Below are positions 9,744 to 18,763 of a stretch of 64,000 bases of DNA, piece after piece; position 1 is the stretch's first letter, and every line of letters starts with the position of its first letter. The notes under the pieces are model-generated. The model did not search any database, was not told where the DNA came from, and was given only the letters and a program-made list of their open reading frames with translations. Source of the DNA: Solitalea longa (GTDB taxonomy: Bacteria; Bacteroidota; Bacteroidia; Sphingobacteriales; Sphingobacteriaceae); NCBI RefSeq assembly GCF_002920915.1, contig NZ_PQVF01000004.1:62001-126000 (forward strand). Reading direction: 5' to 3'. The position numbers and the translations under genes are program-made.

Positions 9744-9995
9744 AATTTAACCTAAACCAAAAGAAAAAGAATAATGGAAGGAATATAAAATATAACTTAT
9801 ACTCTTTTTCCTAGAGCTAAGGTAGATTAATCATTTGAATTAGCAAAATATTTTTTAATTCAGATGGACAACCTTTAGTATTTCATTAAAATAACTCATT
9901 CACTTAAATTTTAATATAATAGTCTTAAAAATATTCAAAACTTGATATTATGACCTACTAAGCAACAACTTATTAGTTGCTGGGAGTTAAATTAC

Positions 9996-10487
9996 CTAAT
10001 CCTTTCTTTTAGCTTTTATCGGAATCCATATTTCTTCTTCCGATTCAGGGTCATCATTTTTATATTTTTTGCCAAGAACTTCAAAATGAGGTCGGTTATC
10101 GAGTACATAATCCGACTCTGGCAACCATACCCCAAAAATATATTGAAAGGTTTTTGCTCCGGTGCTTGCTGCTCCTTTATGTAAAAACACTGCATAAAGA
10201 CCCTCTTCCAATAAAAATGTTTCCATTCCATCAGGTATCCTATTAAAATCAGTAACCTCAACCGCTGCCCACTTTTCAAAAACTGCACCTGGATCAAAAT
10301 CTTCAAAACTGTAAGAAGCCTCGTAAACTTGCATTGAAATCAGATCAGTATTAATCGCGTTGGATATTTCTTTGTACTGATGCATGAAACTCCGCCATAA
10401 TTCCCCAGTTCTGTTATCAATTAATGACATAGCAAGGTGTTTACCAATTAATTTTTTAGTCGGTATGGATTGAATTCTTAGTAACAT
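9996..10487 (-). CDS. GyrI-like effector-binding domain protein
   Basis: 163 residues forming a stand-alone small-molecule binding domain of the GyrI/AraC-effector (SOUL-like) type. Supporting features are the opening RIQSIPTKKLIGKH, the middle KWAAVEV and DGMETFLLEEGLYAVFLHKG, and the ending FGVWLPESDYVLDNRPHFEVLGKKY with an acidic EEEIWIPIK tail. These are the strands of the duplicated GyrI fold. No DNA-binding domain is attached. Proteins like this bind lipophilic or cationic compounds; the ligand here is unknown. It is transcribed alone, divergently from the next large gene. Confidence 0.8.
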   Translation of the reverse strand: MLLRIQSIPTKKLIGKHLAMSLIDNRTGELWRSFMHQYKEISNAINTDLISMQVYEASYSFEDFDPGAVFEKWAAVEVTDFNRIPDGMETFLLEEGLYAVFLHKGAASTGAKTFQYIFGVWLPESDYVLDNRPHFEVLGKKYKNDDPESEEEIWIPIKAKRKD

Positions 10488-10753
10488 ATACGGGGAATAA
10501 ACTATTGATCTTCTTTAAGAGCCCCTAAAGTAGTTAAAATGCCAATTGTTTTACTGATGTGCTTACTGGCACCTGAAGTTTATCAAAGTGTATAAACAAA
10601 AAATACCTGCCAAGTTTAACTAGCTAAGACTTTATTTATTACATTGGAAAACTATCAACCTGCAATGTCGCTACCTATTCAACTTGAGATTTTTTAAGTC
10701 GAGTAAAATAAATCAAGACATTTAGTAAAGAATCGTTTGATTAAATAATAAAC

Positions 10754-13700
10754 ATGAAGCACCTACTAACCTCTATTATTGTTTTCAGTTCCATCTATTC
10801 GTTTGGACAAAATTGTACAACTGAATCCTTACTTCAAAAACCAGGAACCTGGAAAGAAACCAGCGGAGGGATGCAAGGTGTGGCCGCAGCAGATCTGGCA
10901 AAAGAGAAAAAAACAGTGGCCTTCATCAACAGCATGATCAAATCAAAGTATTCCCCCATCGCAGTGAATGCAACTGCTAACGGTGGCTACAATCGATCGG
11001 AATCGAATATGCCGGTTAATAGTTATACTTACAGTATCATCCCATTAGAGTCTTACTGTGATGGCAACATGATTAAAACAGCAGGGGAAACAGAAAGCTA
11101 CTTTTCTATTGGCATTAATTCCTTTTTTGATGAAATTTATGATACAGCCCAAGGAGACAGGGAACTCCAGGAAGGATTCAATGTGCTAAGCCAAATGCCG
11201 AGGCTTAAAGATGGATATTATTATTTCGATGAAAAAAAGATTCCCCTTGTTCTTGGGGGAACGGGCAAAAGCAATGCCTGGCTAATTACTTATGATGGCA
11301 AACTTCCCTGGGCATATGTAACCAAGAAAGAATTCCTGGAAAAAAGGAAAAAGAATTTATCTGTACAGATGGATATGGATGCATCAGGTATAAAAGACGT
11401 ACTTAAGAATATTGAGATTGAGAAAGGATTTAAAGAAACTGAATATAAAAATGATGCAGACAAGCTTCAACGATATATGAAGATGGATTACCTGCCTTCA
11501 AAAGAAAGGTATGGAAAACAGCTGGCTGAAATTGACAAAAGATACAAGCCGGTCTTTGATAAAGTTGATGATTTGCTAAAGATGCCTGCAACGGAGCTGA
11601 ATCAATATGCCATTGTAAAAATGGATCCAAAGGATGGTTTATCATACCTGTTTACTACTGAGGATGACCCTTTCGCAAAGATACTGATCAAACCCAACCC
11701 GGCATATTTCAATAAAAAACTACCACGATCTGCCCCACAATTCTTTACGGTATACATCAGAGGAAATCATAACGATCCGGTGGTAGCAAAATTTATGGCT
11801 GACATTATAAAGGCTATCGATTTTAATGTCCTAAAGAACATCCTAGGTAAAGAACCTAATCAACCTGTTGCACAAGCTAAAGCCACTCCGCCAGCAAAAC
11901 CAATAGCAATAAAGCCTGTAATCGAAATCAAAGCATATGACATCTATAAAAATGAACCTTCGAAAGGCTTTAAACAAACTGATGTTTCGCAACTAAAAAA
12001 TGTGGCACAATTACCTGCAGCTGTTAATAGCAAAATAAAAGCGAAAGCACTTTCTATCAGGCTTACAGCCTCAACTATTGTCGGCTATTTGAATGAGCTA
12101 CAGAACGACGTTGAAAAAAATCTTGATCAGCAACAAACAAAAAACACACAGATTATTTATGCAAAAGTAAAATCAGCACCAGTTGATCTTGCTGACCTTG
12201 GCATCTGGCTTTATTATAAAGGAGCGACAAAAGAAGCGCTTTGGTGTTTATCAAAGGCAGCAAGTATGGCACCAACCAATGACTATATCATCAGTAATTT
12301 AACAGGAATTATGAACCTGGCGCATGCTGAAGCAAGGGCATTGCCGCTCCACCGTTATCTCAAAACCAAATATCCAGTTAATACAACCATTCTCAACAAC
12401 CTGGGTCAGGCGCTTTATGCCCTAGGTGAAATAAGCAACAGCAAAACTGTGCTCGACTCATGTATAAAAATCTACGCCTATCATCCACAGGCCAATTACA
12501 CGAGGGCTATTATTGCAGAAAAAGAAGGAAAGAATGGTGAGGCAACGGCCTTTATTCAAAAAAGTATAAAAGGTTCTTACAGTGATAAAACAAATGAGTT
12601 TGCACAACGCAAAGGCATTAAACTCGATTACAGCAACCTGCTTAACCGATACCGGCCAACAACAAACGAATACATTAACCCGGCAAGGTTTCGCCCGCCT
12701 GCACAATGTAAAAATGTGTTTGAAGCAGAAAAGCTTGAAGCAGAATGGGATGAATGGAAGAATACAATGCAGGAGATCATCGCTAAGATCAACGGAGGGC
12801 TATCAACCGCCTCTTCAGACTTTCAGCAACAATCACAAAAACAAATACAACATAAAACAAGTGCTTCCGGTTTCTCTTTTGGCCCCTTACATGGAAAAGC
12901 AGAAAAGCTTTACAAAGTTTACCTCGATAAAATTGCCGCGGTACAGGAAGAAGCTCAATTCTACCTTGACCACACCTACAAAATGGATAAAACATCAATC
13001 GAAACAAATCACGAAAGTAAAATAGCAGAGATTGAAAAAAAATATGCCAGTATGAGTGGTGAAGGAAAGGGATCTTATTCAGAAGCGAGATGCAATGAGC
13101 TGAATGCAGAAAACAATAATTATCTGGAGTTAATGGCAGGTATAAACAACGCGTTTAACAATCGGTTTTCAGAACCTTTACGTTCTCTAAACATTGAAGC
13201 GATGTATTGGAGTCAGATGATGCCTGGCCCCGAAGGATCCAGGGAAATGCTTTATTACGATCGTGCAATATTTGCTGTAAATCCACTTCAGATCAATTCC
13301 ACCTTCATTCAGCCTTGTGAGCAAAACCAAAACGGGTCAGCAGGGAAATTAGAAGCGGAGATGCCTGATCCTTATTGCCCTATCAGTTTTAAATTTAAAG
13401 TGCAGTTTGTGAAAATTAATGGTGATTGTGGCAAATTTGAAGTTGAACTGGAATTTGAAGGCCTTGTTCTGAACCTTGAGCGAGATTTTGTGCAAAAAAA
13501 ATCGACCATTGCGTTTGGTGCAGGTATCTCGTTAGATCTTCAAAATAAAGTTGATGATATTTCACAGAATGTAATTGTACCCGGGAAAGTGGTTGAGCTA
13601 GTTGAATTTGGTGGTGGCGGTGTTGGAGTAAAAGCCCAGGGCTTTATAGAGATAGATTCCGATGGCGTTTCAGATTTTGGTTTGCGTGGCGAAGCTTCTG

Positions 13701-13834
13701 TTGAAGGTGTGTTTACAGATAAAGGGGATCTTAAAATCAGTGGAAAAATGGGTGTTAACTCAGGAGTTGATATCACTCCCTCTCCTGCCGTTCAAGGTAT
13801 TGGCAACACATTAAATGATGCCTTTCTGAGATAA
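10754..13834 (+). CDS. Large exported protein with a TPR-like central region, unknown function
   Basis: 1026 residues with a signal peptide (MKHLLTSIIVFSSIYSFGQ). Three regions are visible: an N-terminal globular part with aromatic-rich segments (about 20-380), a helical repeat region of TPR type (about 460-620, including ALWCLSKAASMAPTNDYIISNL and TTILNNLGQALYALGEISNSKTVLDSCI), and a C-terminal part that turns glycine-rich and strand-rich (VVELVEFGGGGVGVKAQG). The last third contains a short coiled-coil-like stretch. I recognise no enzyme motif. It is followed 101 bases later by another exported protein in the same orientation. It may be a periplasmic or surface scaffold. Confidence 0.72.
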   Translation: MKHLLTSIIVFSSIYSFGQNCTTESLLQKPGTWKETSGGMQGVAAADLAKEKKTVAFINSMIKSKYSPIAVNATANGGYNRSESNMPVNSYTYSIIPLESYCDGNMIKTAGETESYFSIGINSFFDEIYDTAQGDRELQEGFNVLSQMPRLKDGYYYFDEKKIPLVLGGTGKSNAWLITYDGKLPWAYVTKKEFLEKRKKNLSVQMDMDASGIKDVLKNIEIEKGFKETEYKNDADKLQRYMKMDYLPSKERYGKQLAEIDKRYKPVFDKVDDLLKMPATELNQYAIVKMDPKDGLSYLFTTEDDPFAKILIKPNPAYFNKKLPRSAPQFFTVYIRGNHNDPVVAKFMADIIKAIDFNVLKNILGKEPNQPVAQAKATPPAKPIAIKPVIEIKAYDIYKNEPSKGFKQTDVSQLKNVAQLPAAVNSKIKAKALSIRLTASTIVGYLNELQNDVEKNLDQQQTKNTQIIYAKVKSAPVDLADLGIWLYYKGATKEALWCLSKAASMAPTNDYIISNLTGIMNLAHAEARALPLHRYLKTKYPVNTTILNNLGQALYALGEISNSKTVLDSCIKIYAYHPQANYTRAIIAEKEGKNGEATAFIQKSIKGSYSDKTNEFAQRKGIKLDYSNLLNRYRPTTNEYINPARFRPPAQCKNVFEAEKLEAEWDEWKNTMQEIIAKINGGLSTASSDFQQQSQKQIQHKTSASGFSFGPLHGKAEKLYKVYLDKIAAVQEEAQFYLDHTYKMDKTSIETNHESKIAEIEKKYASMSGEGKGSYSEARCNELNAENNNYLELMAGINNAFNNRFSEPLRSLNIEAMYWSQMMPGPEGSREMLYYDRAIFAVNPLQINSTFIQPCEQNQNGSAGKLEAEMPDPYCPISFKFKVQFVKINGDCGKFEVELEFEGLVLNLERDFVQKKSTIAFGAGISLDLQNKVDDISQNVIVPGKVVELVEFGGGGVGVKAQGFIEIDSDGVSDFGLRGEASVEGVFTDKGDLKISGKMGVNSGVDITPSPAVQGIGNTLNDAFLR

Positions 13835-13935
13835 TATAAAAGCAATAGCTACCACTTTTGATTAAGAAATCATTGTTTTAAGGGATGGCTCTTGCCAACA
13901 TGTCCTGATTATTAAAAACGACAATAAGTTAAAAA

Positions 13936-14976
13936 ATGAAGCATATAATTTCTTTCTGTTTTTTCTGTGCTTTCGCTGTAACAGCCTTCGCACAAAAAGA
14001 AACCTTCGACCTTATAACTTACACAGCACCTCAGAACTGGACAAAGGATACCCGGGAGACCGTGGTGAGTTATGTTAACATTAATACGAAAAAGAAATCG
14101 TGGTGCAGGATCAGTATTTATAAAAGTACCACCAGCAAGGGAAACATTGAAAGTGATTTCGAAAGTGAATGGAATACTCTTGTTGCAAAAGAATACAAGG
14201 TAACCGAAGCTCCACAAACAAGCGAAGCTGTGGAAGCAGAAGGCAGGAAAGTAAAATCAGGCGCAGGGAAATTCATTTTTGATAATGCAAATGCCACCGC
14301 CCTGATTACCACGATAAGCGGTTTTGAACGTTGTGTGAGTGTTGTTGCTGTCACCAATGATCAGGAATATTTGTCGTTTGTTCAAAGTTTTATGGAAACG
14401 CTTGAGATGAAAGCGCCAGCTATAAAGGTGCAACCTGTCACCACCCAACAATCCACAATAAATGATCCCTCATCTGTTATTGGCATCTGGGGCAAAACTG
14501 CAACCAAAAACAGCAGCGGCGATATGGATAATGGCCTCCATGGCTATTTTAAATGTCAATACATGTTTAATAAAAATGGCACGTATAGTTATATCAGCAG
14601 AGTATTTTCTTATCAACCCGAAATTATTTTGGCAAAAGAAAGTGGCACCTATCATGTAAATGGCAATGTTATAACGCTAATACCTCAAAGCAGTATTATT
14701 CAAAAATGGAGTAAGGGTTATACTACTGAAACAGGTGGCCGGAAGGTATATTTGGATAAACTCGGCACTTTACTTTCGAGCCAGAACAGACCGTTGGAAA
14801 AAATCAGCTATCGGTTCAACAAGGAATATTTCTCCGGCATTCAGGAATGGAACCTGGCACTGCACGCCGACAAGGAAACACTTCGTGACGGGCCTTTCAA
14901 TGGTGGCAATTATTATCCCAATACATGGCTGTATAAAGCCATTGTTTCAGATGAATTTCTTGTAAAGACTGAATAA
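13936..14976 (+). CDS. Exported two-domain protein (PsbP-like plus lipocalin-like), unknown function
   Basis: 346 residues with a signal peptide (MKHIISFCFFCAFAVTAFAQ). The N-terminal half (about 22-160) runs from a TYTAPQNWTKD start to SFVQSFMETLEMK, resembling the PsbP/YfdX-type fold of many Bacteroidota exported proteins. The C-terminal half (from SVIGIWGKT, about 180) has the pattern of a lipocalin-like stress or ligand domain: FNKNGTYSY, then SGTYHVNGNVITLIP. Both assignments are by pattern only. A truncated, decayed copy of this gene lies at 17061-17266 beyond the next gene. It is probably co-transcribed with the 1026-residue protein. Confidence 0.75.
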   Translation: MKHIISFCFFCAFAVTAFAQKETFDLITYTAPQNWTKDTRETVVSYVNINTKKKSWCRISIYKSTTSKGNIESDFESEWNTLVAKEYKVTEAPQTSEAVEAEGRKVKSGAGKFIFDNANATALITTISGFERCVSVVAVTNDQEYLSFVQSFMETLEMKAPAIKVQPVTTQQSTINDPSSVIGIWGKTATKNSSGDMDNGLHGYFKCQYMFNKNGTYSYISRVFSYQPEIILAKESGTYHVNGNVITLIPQSSIIQKWSKGYTTETGGRKVYLDKLGTLLSSQNRPLEKISYRFNKEYFSGIQEWNLALHADKETLRDGPFNGGNYYPNTWLYKAIVSDEFLVKTE

Positions 14977-15008
14977 TGTTTAGCAGCGAAGAACATTTGT
15001 TAGAATAT

Positions 15009-15044
15009 AAAACCCCTTACAAAACATAATTTGCAAGGGGTTTT
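15009..15044. terminator. Bidirectional terminator between convergent genes
   Basis: Stem aaaacccctt / aaggggtttt with a 16-base loop that can pair further (acaaa / tttgc). It lies between the 346-residue protein gene and the PNGase-like gene. Confidence 0.85.
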
Positions 15045-15069
15045 GTATATGCTGAATTATATAATCGAC

Positions 15070-16992
15070 TTATTTCAGCACCCGCACCCGCTTGCGGGCT
15101 TTTTCCTGGCCGTTTACAAGTACCTTTAAATAATAAGTGCCTTTTTCATAACGCCCCAAATCGTAAGTAAAGAAACCTTCTTTGAGCTGTTGATAGCGGT
15201 GCTCCTCCAGCGGTACATCGTTATCTTTTACCAGTTGCACCAATACGTCTTCTTCCTTATTAGAAAAATAATCAAGCGTGGTTTTATCTTTTGTTTTTGA
15301 AGGGTAAACTCCCACCAGCAATTGATTGTTCTTCACTGAATCCGGTTGATCCTCGACACTGAAATTATAAGTCCAACCCGATCCGCAATCTGATTCAAAA
15401 AGCTTTAACAATTCTCCTTTTGTATTCATCAAACGGGTTCTTCCGCTCCCGTCCTGGGGTTTATACCAAAATTCCAGTCCATCACCGGCAGTATCGATCA
15501 ACGCCAAGGTATAAGCGCCTTTGGCCAGCTTTAAGGTATCGCGATAAATGGTGTTCGCCTTCAAGGTTCCTAGTTTTCTTTCCTTCATCACCTTTCCTTC
15601 GCTGTTGTATAAAATGTAGGCATTTTGTTCAGGTTGGTTATTGGTCATGAAATAAAAGATCAAACTATCCGAAAGTTTGGGAGCAGGCTTAAAAGCAACT
15701 GTTAACTTATTATCCTTTTGAAAAGCGTCTTTCTGTCCGTTAGGTTTTACAACTTCAGACCAAAACCTGTTTCCTTCGGGCTTAGACTCAATTCGGCCGG
15801 GCAAACTGATGGTAGCCGTAGCACCGCTAGCCAAATTGCCTTTCCACAGGTATTGTTTTTTTTCAAAACCCAGAGTTCCATAGTTAACCGTTAAACTATT
15901 GATTTCAGTAGCACCAAAGTTTTTAACCAAAATTTGAGGATTAGCTGCCGCCGGATTTTGTCGCCCGTAAATGGATTTGGAAGAAGGTACTATGATATCT
16001 TCTAATGCCACATCATTTACCGCGCTTACTTTTTTATATTGTATCAAATAAGCACTGATCACTTCATCTGCTGTCGGCTTTGCAATTTCATAGCGCTCCA
16101 TGTCGACTTTTACAGTATGCGATGTGCCCGGTTCTACTTTTATGTCAAGTAAATCAGGTTGCAGTAAAGTGCCTGGACACCAATTTGCCCTATCAAACAC
16201 CCAGGTGCCAGCTTGGGGATACAAAGGATTGTCTCCGCACTTTTTCCAGATAGATCGCTCATCGATCAATCTTCCGTCACACCAAACCAGGCGTTTCTTG
16301 CTGCAAAACTCACCGCAATTATCCGTATCGTTCATACCGTGTCCGGTTTGCAAAATGCGCAAACGGGCCAATTTTGCATCAGGACTTGCAGTAAAAGGAA
16401 AAGGTTTAAGCGCTTCGTCAATCGGGCTATTTTTATCTCCATATACAAAATGTCCATCATAAACTTTTTGAATGGAGATCGGCTCCATAGCCGGCTTGCC
16501 TTTTATTATCTCAAAATCGACGGTGACCGCCCAACCGCGCTCTTTATTTGATTCATAACCGGAATGGCCGTAGGCTATTTCAACGCTATCGCGCAGCAAC
16601 AAACTAAAATCAGTTACATCAACTTCCCAGTCGAACTTCCAGTTTTTAGAAAAAGACCAGCCATAAGGCGTAAGCATACGTCCGATTTCATAGTTCAGGG
16701 TTTCTCCCTTTTGACCACCCTTACGCAGGATGCTGATACGATCCATATAATCCCATTCGGCACAGCGCATACTATCTGGACAAGCAAATTGGACCTTCAT
16801 GGTAATTTTCCGGATGGGTACATTCGGAGCAAGGAACGCACCCCAATTCTTATAAGTGTTAACCCCTTTTGCAGGATCGGTTACTACAGTGGTTTTGTTG
16901 TGAGTTATAACATGAAGAGTATCTGATGGTGAGGCCTTCAGGTTGGAAATGATTAAAATGAAAGTTAAAATGAGTAAAAATATCCTGTTCAT
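15070..16992 (-). CDS. Exported PNGase F-like peptide-N-glycosidase with T9SS-type C-terminal domain
   Basis: 640 residues with a signal peptide (about 1-20). Residues about 25-320 match the paired eight-stranded domains of PNGase F, which releases N-glycans from asparagine. Asp60 of PNGase F corresponds to Asp81 (CAEWD) and Glu206 to Glu228 (NCGEFC); DVTDFSLLL, FDRANWCPG and the cysteines also match. Glu118 of PNGase F appears replaced (YGHSGY, about His143). A beta-sandwich (about 430-550, AGDGLEFWY) follows. The last 80 residues, with VGVYPSKTKDKTTL and KGTYYLKVLVNGQE, look like a type A T9SS sorting domain, so it is probably exported to the surface or medium. It has its own promoter. Activity is not certain given the Glu118 change. 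Confidence 0.82.
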   Translation of the reverse strand: MNRIFLLILTFILIISNLKASPSDTLHVITHNKTTVVTDPAKGVNTYKNWGAFLAPNVPIRKITMKVQFACPDSMRCAEWDYMDRISILRKGGQKGETLNYEIGRMLTPYGWSFSKNWKFDWEVDVTDFSLLLRDSVEIAYGHSGYESNKERGWAVTVDFEIIKGKPAMEPISIQKVYDGHFVYGDKNSPIDEALKPFPFTASPDAKLARLRILQTGHGMNDTDNCGEFCSKKRLVWCDGRLIDERSIWKKCGDNPLYPQAGTWVFDRANWCPGTLLQPDLLDIKVEPGTSHTVKVDMERYEIAKPTADEVISAYLIQYKKVSAVNDVALEDIIVPSSKSIYGRQNPAAANPQILVKNFGATEINSLTVNYGTLGFEKKQYLWKGNLASGATATISLPGRIESKPEGNRFWSEVVKPNGQKDAFQKDNKLTVAFKPAPKLSDSLIFYFMTNNQPEQNAYILYNSEGKVMKERKLGTLKANTIYRDTLKLAKGAYTLALIDTAGDGLEFWYKPQDGSGRTRLMNTKGELLKLFESDCGSGWTYNFSVEDQPDSVKNNQLLVGVYPSKTKDKTTLDYFSNKEEDVLVQLVKDNDVPLEEHRYQQLKEGFFTYDLGRYEKGTYYLKVLVNGQEKARKRVRVLK

Positions 16993-17023
16993 TAATTTCT
17001 AAATCGATTTATAAATAAAGCGA

Positions 17024-17031
17024 CAAAGATA
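17024..17031 (-). promoter_or_regulatory. -7 promoter element of the PNGase-like gene
   Basis: On the minus strand reads TATCTTTG, an exact TAnnTTTG match, 31 bases before the start codon. Confidence 0.6.
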
Positions 17032-17060
17032 ATTTTGACAGCCTACCAAAAAAATCTCTC

Positions 17061-17266
17061 AGGTAACAATACTGAGCAATTCCTCATTTATTCAAAGTTT
17101 TATTGAAACACTTGATATGAAAGTGTCGGATACATTAAGGAATGCAACCTGGCATTGCAGGCAAATAAGGAAACCCTTCATGACGGGTCTTTCAATGGTG
17201 GCAATTATTATCCTAGCTCATGGCAATATAAAGCCATTGTTTCGGATGAATTTCATGTAACGATTA
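17061..17266 (+). pseudogene. Decayed, internally deleted copy of the 3' part of the gene at 13936-14976
   Basis: Two blocks match the upstream gene. Bases about 17061-17137 match about 14352-14418 (shared ttcaaagttttatngaaac), and about 17138-17263 match about 14841-14970 (shared tttcaatggtggcaattatt and aagccattgtttc). The offset changes from 2710 to 2295, so about 415 bases are missing in the copy, which also shifts the frame. The encoded remnants of the C-terminus (SFNGGNYYP, YKAIVSDEF) are nearly unchanged. The PNGase-like gene lies between parent and copy. Confidence 0.88.
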
Positions 17267-17285
17267 ATGATTGGCAACTGATTTT

Positions 17286-17660
17286 CTACTTTTTCTTTTT
17301 TAAGCTTTTCAATAAACTCTCCTCTACCCTAAATTGAACAATACGCTCGATCAGCTCAAGGGGCATAGGTTTATCTAATGGAAACTGAATAGTTCCCTTA
17401 CCGCCTTTATAGCCCGAAAGCTCTTCTTTAAATGCCTCAATGGCTCTTGGTGCCGGATACAATCCGATATGGTTTGCATAGGCCGCAAAATGGACGAGGT
17501 TGCCATTCAAATAAAAAGTTGGTATGGCGTAACTGATCTTTTCTTCGGCTTCAGGAACCACCTTTTTAATTGTGGCCCTTATTTGCTCCAAAACCTGCTG
17601 AGTTTCCTTTGGGAAACCTGCAATGTATTCATCTATTGTATTGACTTTGGAAGTTTGCAT
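17286..17660 (-). CDS. DUF1801 / YdhG-like small cytosolic protein
   Basis: 124 residues of the DUF1801 family (YdhG type). Diagnostic segments are the opening TIDEYIAGFPKE, the KVVPEAEEKISYAIPTFYLNG turn, FAAYANHIGLYPAP and the GTIQFPLDKPMP element. Relatives include a proposed intracellular iron chaperone (Fra) in Bacillus, but the function is generally unknown. There is no signal peptide. The start is supported by a promoter element ending 7 bases upstream. It ends with a poly-lysine tail. Confidence 0.85.
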   Translation of the reverse strand: MQTSKVNTIDEYIAGFPKETQQVLEQIRATIKKVVPEAEEKISYAIPTFYLNGNLVHFAAYANHIGLYPAPRAIEAFKEELSGYKGGKGTIQFPLDKPMPLELIERIVQFRVEESLLKSLKKKK

Positions 17661-17667
17661 ATCAACT

Positions 17668-17675
17668 CAAATTTA
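17668..17675 (-). promoter_or_regulatory. -7 promoter element of the DUF1801 gene
   Basis: On the minus strand reads TAAATTTG (TAnnTTTG), with only 7 bases between its end and the ATG, implying a very short leader. Confidence 0.5.
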
Positions 17676-17712
17676 AGATGTATTTAAAAAGTTATTTTTG
17701 AGATCGATTCCA

Positions 17713-18216
17713 TTAATCCAACTCTAATAATTGCTTTCGCTTTTCAAAATCTTCCTCAAGTTTAATCAAATACGAGATTATTATTATAGGTACAATGTTA
17801 ATATAGAGGTAAAATTCATCGGTATGGTGCGGAGTGTATTTAACAGAAAAAGAAGATATGGAAAATATGATATCAGGGCCAAAGGATTCAGTCCATTCAA
17901 AACCAAAAGAAATGCGAGCCCCTGAGAAATAAGAAAATGCTATTGAAAAAATGCAAAATTGGAGTATTTGGACAGCCTGATTCCAGAATGAAAGTGTAAG
18001 CCCTTTTAATTCTGTTTTTCGAAGCAGGTTTCCACAATAAATTGAAAATGAAAATAGAGAGAACCCTAAAGCATAAAATAAAATATGTAATCCTCCCAAT
18101 GCATGTTCATCAATAAATAGCCCTAGTGTTCCAAATATGCCAATGATCCCACCAACAATTTGGTAGTAGCCGATGAACCTCATTCTATCCTCAATATCAA
18201 AAGAAAGTAGTCTCAT
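17713..18216 (-). CDS. Small integral membrane protein, unknown function
   Basis: 167 residues with four predicted membrane segments: about 17-35 (IVGGIIGIFGTLGLFI), 42-66 (HILFYALGFSLFSFSIYCGNL), 82-100 (QILQFCIFSIAFSYF) and 139-157 (NIVPIIIISYLI). A charged tail (KLEEDFEKRKQLLELD) ends it. I do not recognise a family. It is on the same strand as its neighbours with short gaps (52 and 46 bases), but no shared function is evident. Confidence 0.65.
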   Translation of the reverse strand: MRLLSFDIEDRMRFIGYYQIVGGIIGIFGTLGLFIDEHALGGLHILFYALGFSLFSFSIYCGNLLRKTELKGLTLSFWNQAVQILQFCIFSIAFSYFSGARISFGFEWTESFGPDIIFSISSFSVKYTPHHTDEFYLYINIVPIIIISYLIKLEEDFEKRKQLLELD

Positions 18217-18262
18217 ATTCTGTCAATAAATTAGTAAAAACAAAAACCGTATGGAGCCAGAG

Positions 18263-18718
18263 TTAATCCACCTTAATTCTATAGTTATAAAACTCCCTAT
18301 CTGCATCCTGTTTCTCAAAACCAATTTGCTCATATAAGCTTTGTGCAGTATAGTTGTCAATTGCAGTAGACAGGTCTACGTATTTTGCGCCATCTTCACG
18401 AGCAAATTGCAAGACCGTTTGAATAAGCTGCTCTCCAACACCTTGCTTACGATAGTTAGCATCAACATATAAATCATTCAACAGCCAATTTTTAACCGCT
18501 CTTACTGATGAGTAAATAGGAAACAGTTGTGTAAATCCTAAGGGTTCTTCTTTTTCATTTAAGGCTACAAAAATGATCGACTCGTTATTATCTAATCTAG
18601 CTTGAATAAATTGCTGAGCCAATAAAATATCTGAATCCTGCTTGTAAAAGATGCGATAATTGTTGAATAAATCAGTTACCAGGCTGCTTTCGGCAGCTGT
18701 AATTCGTTTAACTTGCAT
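18263..18718 (-). CDS. GNAT family N-acetyltransferase
   Basis: 151 residues. The acetyl-CoA motif is YRKQGVGEQLIQ (about 90-101), preceded by LLNDLYVDANY and followed by the alpha-4 segment AQSLYEQIGFEKQ. The domain is complete. Substrate not predictable. It is unrelated in detail to the GNAT at 1799-2248. Confidence 0.88.
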   Translation of the reverse strand: MQVKRITAAESSLVTDLFNNYRIFYKQDSDILLAQQFIQARLDNNESIIFVALNEKEEPLGFTQLFPIYSSVRAVKNWLLNDLYVDANYRKQGVGEQLIQTVLQFAREDGAKYVDLSTAIDNYTAQSLYEQIGFEKQDADREFYNYRIKVD

Positions 18719-18763
18719 AGGTAGAAAATGTGAAAATTAAGATAGTGTAATGGTTATAAAGAA

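Noticed and set aside
9744-9995. Possible small RNA in the AT-rich gap after yidC
   Set aside because: Apart from the two hairpins already listed, only a weak agcaac/gttgct hairpin is seen near 9960-9981, without promoter or T-tract.
10016-10306. 96-codon minus-strand ORF inside the GyrI-like gene
   Set aside because: It is another frame of the same DNA; the GyrI-like frame has clear family sequence.
13540-13776. 78-codon antisense ORF within the 1026-codon gene, proline/serine/threonine-rich
   Set aside because: Antisense shadow of a glycine- and aspartate-rich coding region; no start context or family.
17155-17337. 60-codon plus-strand ORF overlapping the end of the DUF1801 gene
   Set aside because: It is only the open part of the decayed copy of the 346-codon gene, not an independent gene; recorded as a pseudogene instead.
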